A stretch of DNA of 28,348 nt, taken from an uncultured Lachnospiraceae bacterium. GTDB lineage: Bacteria; Bacillota; Clostridia; Lachnospirales; Lachnospiraceae. Within the stretch, counting starts at the first letter, position 1. Each line of letters starts with the position of its first letter. Position numbers and translations under genes: made by a program. The DNA lies in the NCBI GenBank assembly GCA_910577825.1, contig CAJTOK010000048.1, positions 1 through 28,348 of the forward strand, given 5' to 3'. The notes under the pieces are model-generated. The model saw only the letters and a program-made list of their open reading frames with translations, made no database searches and had not been told where the DNA came from. Of the stretch, positions 8,771-17,304 are shown piece by piece.

Positions 8771-10501
8771 ATGAAACTGCGTGGGAAATTAATTTTAAGT
8801 ATGGGCATTCTTATCTTTTTAACTGTATTTCTGGTTTCGTCTGTATCTTATGTATTTTTACAGAAGGCATATGACAAAAATATCCAGATTGAAAAAGAAA
8901 AACTGGACCAGATTATAAAGAGCCAGGTAGAATGTATGACCGGGGTATTGCAGGCAGAATATGACAAAAGCAGGGAACAGGGAATTAATGAAAAAGAAGC
9001 TATAGAAAATGCCAAGTATATTGTCCGTACTACCAGATACAATAATGGGACAGGTTATTTCTGGGCAGACATGGCAGACGGGACTAATGCAGTACATATT
9101 AATCCAGATGTAGAGGGGACAAACCGTTACAATACACAGGATGAAAAAGGGAATTATTTTGTACAGGATACTATTGCTGCAGGAGATAAACCAGATGGGG
9201 GATTTATAGACTTTTATTTTGCCAAATCAGGGGAATCTGAAGCTAAAGCTAAAAGGGGGTTTGTTAAAAAGTTTGAACCATATGGCTGGTATATCGGAAC
9301 AGGGAATTACGAGGAGGACATGCTGCCAATTATACAGGAAGAACTTGATGAATCAAATAAATCATGTTTACAGGCAATAACTGCCACATATTGTTTTGGT
9401 ATGGCTGTATTTGTAATTGCTATCATTGTAACTTATATAATAGCTAAAAAAATGGCAGACCCTATTAAGGCAGCATCAAAACGTCTTGTGGGGCTTAGCC
9501 AGGGAAATCTTAATGATAATGTGGCTGTGTCCAAATCTAAAGATGAAACCGGGGAACTGACACGGGCACTTGCCAGTACAGTACAGACATGGCGTGATTA
9601 TATTAGCGATATATCCGCATCACTGGCAGAACTTGACAAGGGAAACCTGGCGTTTGATATAGAAATGGAATATTTAGGTGATTTTGCACCTATTAAGGAA
9701 TCATTCCAGCATACAATATATAAACTGAATGATACTTTCAGGAAGCTAAATATGAGCACTAAAGAGGTGGCAAATGGTTCAGACCAGATGGCAATGGGTG
9801 CACAGGCACTTGCCCAGGGGGCTACAGAACAGGCATCGGCAGTGGAAGAACTGGCAGCTACTATAAATGAAATCAACAGCCATGTAGCAAATAATGCAGA
9901 AAATGCAAAACAGACCAGCCTGCAGGCACAGACCACTGTTAAAGAACTGGAAACAGGGAAAATGTATATGAACCAGATGATTAATTCCATGAACCAGATT
10001 AATGATTCATCTTCTGAGATTAGCAAGATTATCAAGACTATTGAAGATATTGCTTTCCAGACTAATATACTTGCATTAAATGCAACAGTTGAGGCAACAC
10101 GTGCTGGTGCAGCCGGAAAGGGATTTGCCGTTGTTGCTGATGAAGTACGTAACCTGGCAAATAAATCTGCAGAAGCATCCCAGAATACGGCATCACTTAT
10201 TGAAGCAACAGTAAAGTCTTTACATGAAGGCACAGATATAGCTGGCAAGACTGCAGAATCACTTGACCGTATTGTTGCTTACTCTGAAGAATCAGCAAAA
10301 CTGCTTATGGAGATTTCCAAGGCATCACAGGAACAGGCGTCATCTATTTCACAGGTAACACAGGGGATTGACCAGATTTCCAGTGTAGTACATACTAATT
10401 CGGCGACTTCTGAGGAAAGTGCAGCAACAAGTGAAGAATTATCAAGCCAGGCACAGATTCTTATGGATATGGTTAACCAGTTTAAAATCAGGGGAATATA
10501 G
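8771..10501 (+). CDS. Methyl-accepting chemotaxis protein with a single Cache sensor domain
   Basis: The 576-residue receptor has a membrane helix at about 7-30 and an extracellular sCache_2-type domain at about 35-185, with GYFWADMADGTNAVHINP and FEPYGWYIGTGNYEED motifs. A second helix lies near 203-225, followed by HAMP and a HAMP-like repeat (LDKGNLAFDIEME). The C-terminal signalling domain carries the hairpin-tip motif EDIAFQTNILALNA. Cache_2 receptors commonly sense small organic acids or similar metabolites; the ligand here is unknown. The family hairpin motif is usually VEAARAG and here reads VEATRAG, a mild change. An AAAGGGG site precedes the ATG. The protein implies a motile host with a CheA/CheW pathway encoded elsewhere. 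Confidence 0.93.
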   Translation: MKLRGKLILSMGILIFLTVFLVSSVSYVFLQKAYDKNIQIEKEKLDQIIKSQVECMTGVLQAEYDKSREQGINEKEAIENAKYIVRTTRYNNGTGYFWADMADGTNAVHINPDVEGTNRYNTQDEKGNYFVQDTIAAGDKPDGGFIDFYFAKSGESEAKAKRGFVKKFEPYGWYIGTGNYEEDMLPIIQEELDESNKSCLQAITATYCFGMAVFVIAIIVTYIIAKKMADPIKAASKRLVGLSQGNLNDNVAVSKSKDETGELTRALASTVQTWRDYISDISASLAELDKGNLAFDIEMEYLGDFAPIKESFQHTIYKLNDTFRKLNMSTKEVANGSDQMAMGAQALAQGATEQASAVEELAATINEINSHVANNAENAKQTSLQAQTTVKELETGKMYMNQMINSMNQINDSSSEISKIIKTIEDIAFQTNILALNATVEATRAGAAGKGFAVVADEVRNLANKSAEASQNTASLIEATVKSLHEGTDIAGKTAESLDRIVAYSEESAKLLMEISKASQEQASSISQVTQGIDQISSVVHTNSATSEESAATSEELSSQAQILMDMVNQFKIRGI

Positions 10502-10563
10502 AAAATGCAGTATTAATGCCAGGCAGCAGGATTTAATAATACATAGCAGAAAGGGTGGCTATT

Positions 10564-10821
10564 ATGGCACTTATAAAGAATAAAATACCAGTTTTAGAAT
10601 ATGATACAGAGCTCTGCCGTAAAAGTGAAGGGTATTCCGTAGTAGAGATGGAATGTGCATCTATGGCAGCATGTGCAAAAATGAGGAATGTTATATTCGG
10701 GCAGCTGTTATTTACTGCAGACTCCCTTGCTAATGTGGAGAAACATGATACCAGGAACTGGGGGAATGGTTCATTTAATATAGCTATGGAATTAGCATTT
10801 ATGTCAGTCCTTGAAATGTGA
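10564..10821 (+). pseudogene. Internally deleted nucleoside phosphorylase remnant
   Basis: This 85-residue ORF ends in a clear C-terminal piece of a PNP/UDP-type nucleoside phosphorylase: GYSVVEMECASMAACAKMR, then FGQLLFTADSLANVE and HDTRNWG. The VEMECA segment holds the Met-Glu that binds nucleoside. Its first ~17 residues (MALIKNKIPVLEYDTE) look like the N-terminus of the same family, so an in-frame deletion of roughly 150 or more middle residues is inferred. Most of the active site, including the phosphate-binding region, is gone. The start at 10564 follows AAAGGG; an in-frame GTG at 10555 has no site. A well-formed terminator follows, so it may still be transcribed and translated. Catalysis is unlikely. 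Confidence 0.7.
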
Positions 10822-10831
10822 AATATAAATT

Positions 10832-10860
10832 GCCAGATACTTTACAGGTATCTGGCTTTT
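10832..10860 (+). terminator. Intrinsic terminator after the phosphorylase remnant
   Basis: GCCAGATAC (10832-10840) pairs perfectly with GTATCTGGC (10848-10856) around a 7-base loop, followed by TTTT and further T-rich sequence. Confidence 0.88.
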
Positions 10861-10909
10861 GTAAAACTTTTTTAATATTTTTTCACTTTCTATTATATTT
10901 AAAGCCTGT

Positions 10910-11074
10910 TTACTGTTTCTTTTCTTTCTTTAATGGATATCCATTCCCCTGTAAATCCGTTGTTTTGCTAAAAGGGCTGTCCTGGTACTTTCTGGTACTG
11001 CTGGCAGGCCTGCTGCTTTCCCATACACCTTCAGGAATTGTCTGTACAGGTTTCTTTTTCTCTGTTATTTTCAT
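10910..11074 (-). CDS. Possible small basic protein (hypothetical)
   Basis: A 54-codon minus-strand frame starts with ATG at 11074 and ends at 10910. It has a GAGAAAGG sequence about 12 bases upstream. The product is hydrophilic and rich in Lys, Ser and Pro, with no membrane segment and no motif I recognise. It lies in an otherwise gene-free 370-base gap. The plus-strand frame in the same place (10818-11123) overlaps the terminator and has an implausibly Phe-rich composition. The minus frame is the better candidate, but it could still be chance or a decayed fragment. Confidence 0.3.
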   Translation of the reverse strand: MKITEKKKPVQTIPEGVWESSRPASSTRKYQDSPFSKTTDLQGNGYPLKKEKKQ

Positions 11075-11225
11075 AGAAACACCATGCCTTTCTCTTTTTT
11101 ATTATTATGTATTTTTTATATAAAGGTTATCCAGTTAAAAAATGGCATTTTGTAGCATTCTGGTTTTACTTTCATATACTGGTATAGCAGGTTATTAAAT
11201 TTTTGTGAGAGGATGGTAGCATATA

Positions 11226-12365
11226 ATGATATATCTGGATAATGCTGCAACCACACCAGTACACCCGGAAGTACTTAAGGCAATGCTGCCATATCTGGAT
11301 AAGCAGTATGGCAACCCGTCAGGCATTTATGAATTTGCAGAAAAAAGCAAAGAGGCCATTGACGGGGTGAGGGAGGTTATTGCCAGAAGCATTAATGCAA
11401 AGCCGGAAGAAATATATTTTACAAGTGGCGGGACTGAGTCGGATAACTGGGCGCTTACAGGCATGGCAGAGGCTTTAAAAGATAAGGGGAAACATATTAT
11501 TACAACATCTGTTGAACACCATGCTGTTATAAATACATGTGAATACCTTAGACAGCGTGGATTTGATATAACATACCTTGATGTGGATGGTGAAGGTATT
11601 ATTAATCCCAGCCAGCTTATAAAAGCTATAAGAAAAGATACTATTTTAATCAGTATAATGGCAGCTAATAATGAAACCGGAAGCATACAGCCAGTACAGC
11701 TAATTGGTGAAATTGCACGCAGGAACAATATCTGTTTCCATACAGATGCAGTACAGGCATACCTGCATATGGATATAGATGTAAATAAAATGAATATCGG
11801 GATGATGAGTGCAAGTGCACATAAGTTCAGGGGTGCAAAGGGCTGTGGCTTCCTATATATAAGAAACGGGATAAAACCAGCAGTCTTTATGCACGGCGGC
11901 AAACAGGAGTCTGGCATAAGGGCAGGTACAGAAAATGTGCCTGGAATAATAGGGATGGGCAAGGCTGTACAGATTGCAATGCAGGATATGGATAAAAATA
12001 TTGTGTATGTAAGGAATATGAGGGATTACCTTTTATACAGGATTGAACATGAAATACCTGGTGTAATCCTTAACGGCCCAAGGCATGTGCGCCTCCCGGG
12101 AAACCTTAATATAAGCTTTTTAGGCGTTGAAGGGCAGAGCCTGCTTATAATGCTTGATATGGATGGAATCTGTACATCAAGCGGTTCTGCGTGTACAGCA
12201 GGGCTTGGAGGCGGTTCACATGTACTTAAAGCCCTTGGTGCAGATGGTGACAGGTTAAAAGGGGCATTAAGAATGACACTTGATTCATATAATACCATGG
12301 AAGAAATGGATTATGTAGTCTGGCGTTTAAAGGAAAATGTGGCTGCCCTTCGTGGCAGGAATTAA
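11226..12365 (+). CDS. nifS: Cysteine desulfurase, NifS/IscS family
   Basis: The 379-residue PLP enzyme removes sulfur from cysteine for Fe-S clusters or tRNA thiolation. Seen: N-terminal YLDNAATTP, the PLP-stacking His98 (SVEHHAV), the aspartate block HTDAVQA, the PLP lysine K200 (SAHKFRGAKG), and catalytic Cys323 in SSGSACTAG on a mobile loop. The long catalytic loop marks group I (NifS/IscS) enzymes rather than SufS. A GAGAGGA site lies slightly far upstream of the ATG. No nifU, iscU or thiI is adjacent; the next gene is convergent. The acceptor protein is therefore not evident from this locus. Confidence 0.93.
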   Translation: MIYLDNAATTPVHPEVLKAMLPYLDKQYGNPSGIYEFAEKSKEAIDGVREVIARSINAKPEEIYFTSGGTESDNWALTGMAEALKDKGKHIITTSVEHHAVINTCEYLRQRGFDITYLDVDGEGIINPSQLIKAIRKDTILISIMAANNETGSIQPVQLIGEIARRNNICFHTDAVQAYLHMDIDVNKMNIGMMSASAHKFRGAKGCGFLYIRNGIKPAVFMHGGKQESGIRAGTENVPGIIGMGKAVQIAMQDMDKNIVYVRNMRDYLLYRIEHEIPGVILNGPRHVRLPGNLNISFLGVEGQSLLIMLDMDGICTSSGSACTAGLGGGSHVLKALGADGDRLKGALRMTLDSYNTMEEMDYVVWRLKENVAALRGRN

Positions 12366-12394
12366 TAATAGGTATGAAAAACGCTGTTTTCAAT

Positions 12395-13270
12395 CTAGCC
12401 TGCTGGCAGCATTTCCGGCCTGCGGTCTGTAAATTCTGTATAGTATTTGAAACCGCAGGCTTTTAATATTTCTGGCACACTGTCAAAACTAAAACCTAAA
12501 TGCCTTGTTTCATGTGCATCAGAGCCTATAGTTATTATTTCACCGCCAAGGTCTTTATAAAGCTTAAGAATTTTTTCATGTGGGTGCGGGTGGTGCAGCC
12601 CGTACTTTAAACCGCTTGTATTTAACTCAATCCCTTTCCCGTTATAAACCAGTGTTTTCAGTATTTCTTCAATTATATCAAGGAAACTGTCTGTTATGGA
12701 AAGATAATATTCTTCATTATATAAACCGCTGTTTCTTAATTTTTTCATATATGGCGTGTACCTTGTAATATAGTCAATATGCCCGTAAACATCAAAATCC
12801 ACGCCGCTTTTTACATTTTCAAGCGTAGTCTCATAAAACTTCTGTATGCCGGTTTTTTCATCTGTCTTTTCCCAGAAAACATCATAATAAGGGTCGGTAT
12901 TGTCTACAAGGTGCGTAGAACCTATTACAAAATCAAATTTATATAAATCCAGAAGCCCCGTGCACTTGTCTTTAACATCTTCTTTAAGCCCGAGCTCAAT
13001 TCCAGTACGTATTTTTATCTGTGGACAGAGCAGTTTTAGCCGGTTTATTTCACTATAATAGGCATCCACATCAAAGCAGAATGGCAGTTCCTGGCCAGGA
13101 AGCGTATTCTTAACATAGACCAGGGGGAAATTATAATCCATATGGTCTGTAAAACATATAGAAGAAAAACCGCTATCTATTGCAGCCCTTAACATTTCCT
13201 CCATTGGTGCCTGGCTGTCCGTTGAAAATGCTGTGTGTACATGGCTGTCTGATTTTATAATGCTTGTCAT
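12395..13270 (-). CDS. PHP-domain phosphatase, histidinol-phosphatase (HisJ/HisK) type
   Basis: The 291-residue protein shows a full set of PHP metal ligands. In order these are HVH near the N-terminus, FTDHMDYNFP, the Glu of RTGIELGLK, GSTHLVDN, YGHIDYITR, and the C-terminal SDAHETRHLG. PHP histidinol phosphatases remove phosphate from histidinol phosphate in histidine synthesis, and the length fits that group. No other his genes are nearby, so a different phosphoester substrate is possible. Its ATG overlaps the rqcH stop codon by 4 bases (ATGA), so the two are translationally coupled. It ends only 29 bases from the convergent nifS gene. Confidence 0.85.
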   Translation of the reverse strand: MTSIIKSDSHVHTAFSTDSQAPMEEMLRAAIDSGFSSICFTDHMDYNFPLVYVKNTLPGQELPFCFDVDAYYSEINRLKLLCPQIKIRTGIELGLKEDVKDKCTGLLDLYKFDFVIGSTHLVDNTDPYYDVFWEKTDEKTGIQKFYETTLENVKSGVDFDVYGHIDYITRYTPYMKKLRNSGLYNEEYYLSITDSFLDIIEEILKTLVYNGKGIELNTSGLKYGLHHPHPHEKILKLYKDLGGEIITIGSDAHETRHLGFSFDSVPEILKACGFKYYTEFTDRRPEMLPAG

Positions 13271-15051
13271 TCCTGTACCTCCTTTATGCCACTTATATCT
13301 GTATCAATAGTCATTGAGTAATTAGTATAATAGACAACAAATCCCGGTTTGCTGCCATTTGGCTTTTTAACATGCTTTTTCTGGATATAGTCAATTTCTG
13401 CCTTGCCCTGTTCCCTTGCCTTTGAATAATATGCCGCAAGCCTTGCAGCTTCCTCAAATGAACGGTCTGGAAGTTCCTTTCCATCTGTTTTAACTATAAC
13501 ATGTGAGCCGGCACTTGCCTTTGCATGGAACCACCAGTCATTACCCGTTGCAATTTTAAATGTAAGCTCGTCATTTTGGTAATTATTTTTACCAATATAT
13601 ATATCAAAGCCATCCGAGGAAATATAATGCAGCGGTTTGCTTCTGGCAGTTTTTTTACTGCCCTTGCCCTGTTCATTACGGCGCTTTATATAACCATACT
13701 CAGAAAGTTCTTTCCTGATTGTGGCAAGGTCTTCTTCATACCTTGCAATATCAAGTGCATTGCTGACTGATTCAAGATGTGAAATTTCCTGCCTGGTTTC
13801 TTCAATCTGTACACTTAATGCCTCAAATGTACGCTTTAGCTTGGCATATTTCCCAAAAAAGCGTTTTGCATTATCAACAGCACTCATATTTTCATCAAGC
13901 GGAATTGTAATCTTTTCATTGGTATAATAATTATCACAGGTAAAACTTTTCTCACCGCCTTTTAATTCATATCCATATGTTGTAAGAAGCTCGCCATACA
14001 CCTTGTATTTATCCCTTTTTCCAGTATCTTTAAGCTGCTTTTCCTGTAAATCATATTTCTTCCTGGCACGTTCCAGTGCAGTATTGGTTATTTTGCGTAA
14101 ATCATATGATTTCTGGCGTATACGTGAAATAACCTCTTTTGATGAATAATATAAACAAAGCATCTGGCTGGCACTTTCATACTGCTTTACCTGGTAAGTG
14201 CTGCTGCCAGAGTACATAGTTAGTGGCACACATGAAAACTCCACAGGCTCATTCTCTTTATAAATAATACATGGTTTAAAACCTGCCTCTTTTACCTGCT
14301 CCATAATTCTTGTAAAATTGCGGTAAAGATGCAGTTTCTCCATTCCAGAAAGTTCTTTTGTGCTGTTTTTATCTGAAAGCGATGAAATATAAACCAGTTC
14401 ATTGGACATAACGGGGCTGAAACCTGTAAGCGAAGTATATAAAGCCTTTGCAATATCCATCGGTTTTGCAAGTATTATATCTGTAAATTCCTTTTCAGTA
14501 ATAGTAAAAGGGTCATATTTATTCTGTGTATCAGGAATAAAATAGTCCCTGCCAGGAAGCACTTCCCTTACAGAACTTACAAGCAGCGAAATATGCTTAA
14601 TACTGTCAACTATTTTATTATTATCATCCGTAAAAATTATATTGCTGTGTTTGCCCATAAGCTCTATTATAAGAAACTTATGGCATAAATCGCCCATCTC
14701 GTCCAGATGTTCAAGCTCTATGCGTATTACACGTTCAAGCCCCTCCTGCCTGATATCCGTAATACGGCAGTTATTAAGATGCTTTCTTAAAACCATACAG
14801 AAAGTTGGTGCAGACAGGGGCGACTGTTTATTTTCATCATTAAGGTAAAGAAGCGGAAGGCTTGGGTTTACTGAAACCGTAAGCCGCTTCTGGAAACGCT
14901 TTGTACCACCGCTGCCATCACTTATGCTCTGCTTGACAGTAAGCAGGAGTTCGTCCTTTTCAGGCTGTGCTATTTTAGTAATGCGTCCATTTACAAGTGT
15001 ATTTTTAAGCTCATTTACAAGAGCTGCTATTGTAATTCCATCTAATGCCAT
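13267..15051 (-). CDS. rqcH: Ribosome quality control protein RqcH (NFACT family, Rqc2 homologue)
   Basis: The 594-residue protein has an N-terminal NFACT-N domain (ALDGITIAALVNELK), a central helical coiled-coil region rich in Lys/Glu, and a C-terminal NFACT-R domain with the signature DWWFHAKASAGSHVIV. RqcH binds stalled 50S subunits and directs addition of C-terminal alanine tails that mark chains for degradation. It was earlier annotated as a fibronectin-binding protein. The start at 15051 is preferred over an ATG four codons upstream because the GAGG ribosome binding site lies between them. It forms an operon with the downstream PHP phosphatase. The residue pair that I expect to correspond to the B. 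subtilis Asp-Arg motif reads Glu-Arg (LERVIRI). Confidence 0.92.
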   Translation of the reverse strand: MALDGITIAALVNELKNTLVNGRITKIAQPEKDELLLTVKQSISDGSGGTKRFQKRLTVSVNPSLPLLYLNDENKQSPLSAPTFCMVLRKHLNNCRITDIRQEGLERVIRIELEHLDEMGDLCHKFLIIELMGKHSNIIFTDDNNKIVDSIKHISLLVSSVREVLPGRDYFIPDTQNKYDPFTITEKEFTDIILAKPMDIAKALYTSLTGFSPVMSNELVYISSLSDKNSTKELSGMEKLHLYRNFTRIMEQVKEAGFKPCIIYKENEPVEFSCVPLTMYSGSSTYQVKQYESASQMLCLYYSSKEVISRIRQKSYDLRKITNTALERARKKYDLQEKQLKDTGKRDKYKVYGELLTTYGYELKGGEKSFTCDNYYTNEKITIPLDENMSAVDNAKRFFGKYAKLKRTFEALSVQIEETRQEISHLESVSNALDIARYEEDLATIRKELSEYGYIKRRNEQGKGSKKTARSKPLHYISSDGFDIYIGKNNYQNDELTFKIATGNDWWFHAKASAGSHVIVKTDGKELPDRSFEEAARLAAYYSKAREQGKAEIDYIQKKHVKKPNGSKPGFVVYYTNYSMTIDTDISGIKEVQE

Positions 15052-15145
15052 AATTAACCTCATTTCTGTAAAGCGGCATATCCGCCTTATTTTTTATAAC
15101 CCGGTACAGCCGGTATTAACAATTATATTACCTGGGATGCAATAA

Positions 15146-15173
15146 AGCAACTGGAAAGTTGCTTTTGTTTTTT
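15146..15173 (+). terminator. Orphan plus-strand terminator
   Basis: AGCAACT (15146-15152) pairs with AGTTGCT (15157-15163) around GGAA, followed by TTTGTTTTTTTT. No plus-strand gene ends here, since the upstream gene is rqcH on the minus strand. It may insulate the downstream carboxypeptidase gene, or mark the end of a small RNA or antisense transcript. Confidence 0.75.
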
Positions 15174-15227
15174 TACATGTGAACATCTGTAATATTTAAG
15201 AAACAGTGTCATATATTTTACATGTGA
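15171..15227 (+). repeat. Twelve-base direct repeat pair upstream of the carboxypeptidase gene
   Basis: TTTTACATGTGA occurs at 15171-15182 and again at 15216-15227, 45 bases apart, with an ACATGT palindrome at the core of each. Both copies lie between the orphan terminator and the ATG at 15246. The second copy overlaps a TATAAT-like sequence at 15228-15233. Paired operator sites are one reading. Confidence 0.5.
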
Positions 15228-15245
15228 TATAATTGGAGGGCAGTT

Positions 15246-16511
15246 ATGCAAAAATTATTAAGCAGTGCTATATATACCATATGTCTTATTCTTCTTTCAC
15301 TTGCATATATAAATGACACTAAAGATTTTCTTTCAGGGTTTGCCCCGTTTAGCCAGTATGAGGAAACAAAACCTCTCCCGCCACAGAAGATTACAGCAAA
15401 AAGCCTTGGGGTTACTTCATCTGCAGATGAACCTTCTAAAATGTATTCCAGGGCATACTGCCTTATTGATGCGGACAGCAACAGGGTTCTTGTTTCAAAA
15501 GAGGCAGATACAAGGCTTCCGATGGCAAGCACTACTAAAATAATGACCTGTATTGTTACACTTGAAAATGGCAATCCTGATGATATTGTTACAGCTTCAA
15601 AGTATGCGGCTTCAATGCCTGATGTACAGCTTGGCTTAAAAGAGGGTGAGAAATTCAGGCTTGGGGATTTGCTATATTCACTGATGCTTGAATCACATAA
15701 TGATACCGCAGTTGCAATAGCTGAACATATTGGCGGGAGTGTTGAAGGGTTTGCAGAACTTATGAATCTTAAAGCTGAAGAAATCGGGCTTAAAGATACG
15801 CATTTTGTAACGCCTAACGGGCTTGACAGTGACGGGCATTATACAACTGCATATGAATTATGCTGTATTGGCGCATATGCAGTACAAAATGAACAGTTTA
15901 TGGATATAGTGCAGACGCCTTCACACCAGTTTTCAAATTGTGATAATACACGTACATATTCTGTCAATAATAAAGATGCTTTTCTCACAAGTTATAACGG
16001 GGCACTTGGGATAAAAACAGGGTTTACAGGCAATGCCGGCTACTGTTTCTGTGGTGCGGCAAGAAGGAATAATGTTACACTTGTTTCATCGGTGCTTGCC
16101 TGTGGCTGGCCTCCTAATAAGGGCTATAAATGGTCAGACACAAGAAAGCTTATGGATTACGGGTTTAAAGCATTTACACAGGCAGGGATATCTGTGGGCA
16201 CGCCGCTTCCTGGCATTAAGGTAACAGGCGGCAAAGAAGCCAGCGTACCTGTAAAACGTACAGAAGCAGGCAGTTTTACAATGCTTATGTCCAAAGATGA
16301 TATTGTAACAGTAAGTTATGAACTTCCAGAAAAACTGGATGCACCAGTACGTTCTGGTGATATTACCGGATACGTGAAATATTTTGTGAATGATGTGCTT
16401 TATATATCAGTTCCTGTTATGGTGTCAAAGACAGTAGAAAAAACAGACAGCAGGTATTTTGCAGATATTTTATTAAAAATGTTCTTTGGGAAGTTCCAGA
16501 GTGCAGGTTAA
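15246..16511 (+). CDS. D-alanyl-D-alanine carboxypeptidase (penicillin-binding protein 5/DacF type)
   Basis: The 421-residue serine peptidase trims the terminal D-Ala from cell-wall stem peptides outside the membrane. Seen: an N-terminal hydrophobic export segment at about 5-20, the SxxK motif with nucleophile Ser95 and Lys98 (MASTTK), SxN at 150-152 (SHN), and KTG at 257-259 (KTGFTG). The C-terminal half fits the beta-rich PBP5 C-terminal domain, and a hydrophobic stretch near the end (FADILLKMFFGKF) may be the membrane-binding amphipathic helix. GGAGGG lies just before the ATG. It resembles DacF/DacB-like enzymes of clostridia; assignment to a specific paralogue is not possible. Confidence 0.93.
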   Translation: MQKLLSSAIYTICLILLSLAYINDTKDFLSGFAPFSQYEETKPLPPQKITAKSLGVTSSADEPSKMYSRAYCLIDADSNRVLVSKEADTRLPMASTTKIMTCIVTLENGNPDDIVTASKYAASMPDVQLGLKEGEKFRLGDLLYSLMLESHNDTAVAIAEHIGGSVEGFAELMNLKAEEIGLKDTHFVTPNGLDSDGHYTTAYELCCIGAYAVQNEQFMDIVQTPSHQFSNCDNTRTYSVNNKDAFLTSYNGALGIKTGFTGNAGYCFCGAARRNNVTLVSSVLACGWPPNKGYKWSDTRKLMDYGFKAFTQAGISVGTPLPGIKVTGGKEASVPVKRTEAGSFTMLMSKDDIVTVSYELPEKLDAPVRSGDITGYVKYFVNDVLYISVPVMVSKTVEKTDSRYFADILLKMFFGKFQSAG

Positions 16512-16521
16512 GTATATGTTT

Positions 16522-16556
16522 AATGCACCTTTTAGAAATTAAAAAGGTGCATTATT
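16522..16556. terminator. Bidirectional terminator between convergent genes
   Basis: AATGCACCTTTT (16522-16533) pairs with AAAAGGTGCATT (16542-16553). It has T-rich flanks on both strands and lies between the ends of the carboxypeptidase and acyltransferase genes. Confidence 0.75.
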
Positions 16557-16563
16557 ATATATA

Positions 16564-17304
16564 TTATTTAAGTACAGCAGCTTTAAAATCACCTGCTTCA
16601 GCGCACTTTACAGCGGCACATATCCTGTTATAAACCAGGTCAGATATTGCATTGGATTTCATATCCTTATAATCATCATAAAATAACGGCTTAAGGTAAA
16701 ATACCTGTGTAACTACACGGCGGAGTGACCACAGGTCAAATACTTTCCATGAATTTACAATGGCAACAGGGACTATTGGTGCCCTCGCCCTTATAGCACC
16801 CTTAAAACAGCCTGGTTTAAAAGGGTCTACATAATTGCCGTTGCGGTGTTCATACCCGCCTGACGGGAATATTATAAACTTGCGCCCCTGTTTTACTTCT
16901 TCGGCAACTTCACTGATTATCCCTGCTGCCTGCCTTAAATCGTCGAGCTTTATTCTTTTGCCTTGTACCAAATCTATAAACTGTTTGACAAGAGGGATGT
17001 ATGAACGGTCTGCATCCATTACAATAGAGCATGGTGTATTATGTGAATCCATTATGCCAAGGGCATCATACTTTCCCTGGTGGTTGGCAAACATTACATA
17101 ACCGCCATTTTCCGGGAGGTTGTATGTACCATACGCATTGGTGGTAATACGCCCTCTTTTCTTCATAAGAGCAATACAGTGCCTGTCATACTCATATCTG
17201 AACTCTTCTGAATATTTTTCAAGGTGTCTTGAATAATATCCCATCTTGGGAATCATCCAGACACGGTGCAGATTACCTAAAATCACATAAATAAATCTTA
17301 ACAC
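16564..17304 (-). CDS. 1-acyl-sn-glycerol-3-phosphate acyltransferase-like protein (PlsC family)
   Basis: The 246-residue protein has the PlsC acyltransferase motif NHxxxxD, with His75 and Asp80 (ANHQGKYD). Its second conserved block reads FPSGGYEHR at 146-154, where typical PlsC has FPEGTR. It likely acylates a lysophospholipid at the membrane. The Glu-to-Ser change in the substrate-phosphate motif may mean a different acceptor. The start is a GTG at 17304 on the minus strand, preceded by an AAAAGG sequence. The next in-frame ATG is 16 codons on and would remove the likely N-terminal amphipathic segment. It is divergent from the sodium-pump operon and monocistronic. Confidence 0.82.
   Translation of the reverse strand: MLRFIYVILGNLHRVWMIPKMGYYSRHLEKYSEEFRYEYDRHCIALMKKRGRITTNAYGTYNLPENGGYVMFANHQGKYDALGIMDSHNTPCSIVMDADRSYIPLVKQFIDLVQGKRIKLDDLRQAAGIISEVAEEVKQGRKFIIFPSGGYEHRNGNYVDPFKPGCFKGAIRARAPIVPVAIVNSWKVFDLWSLRRVVTQVFYLKPLFYDDYKDMKSNAISDLVYNRICAAVKCAEAGDFKAAVLK

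Noticed and set aside
10818..11123. 101-residue Phe/Leu-rich plus-strand ORF
   Set aside because: It overlaps a strong terminator, has no ribosome binding site, and its composition reflects a T-rich strand; a minus-strand frame is more plausible.
12376..12391. GAAAA/TTTTC hairpin between nifS and the PHP gene
   Set aside because: Only five A-T-rich pairs; too weak to call as a terminator.
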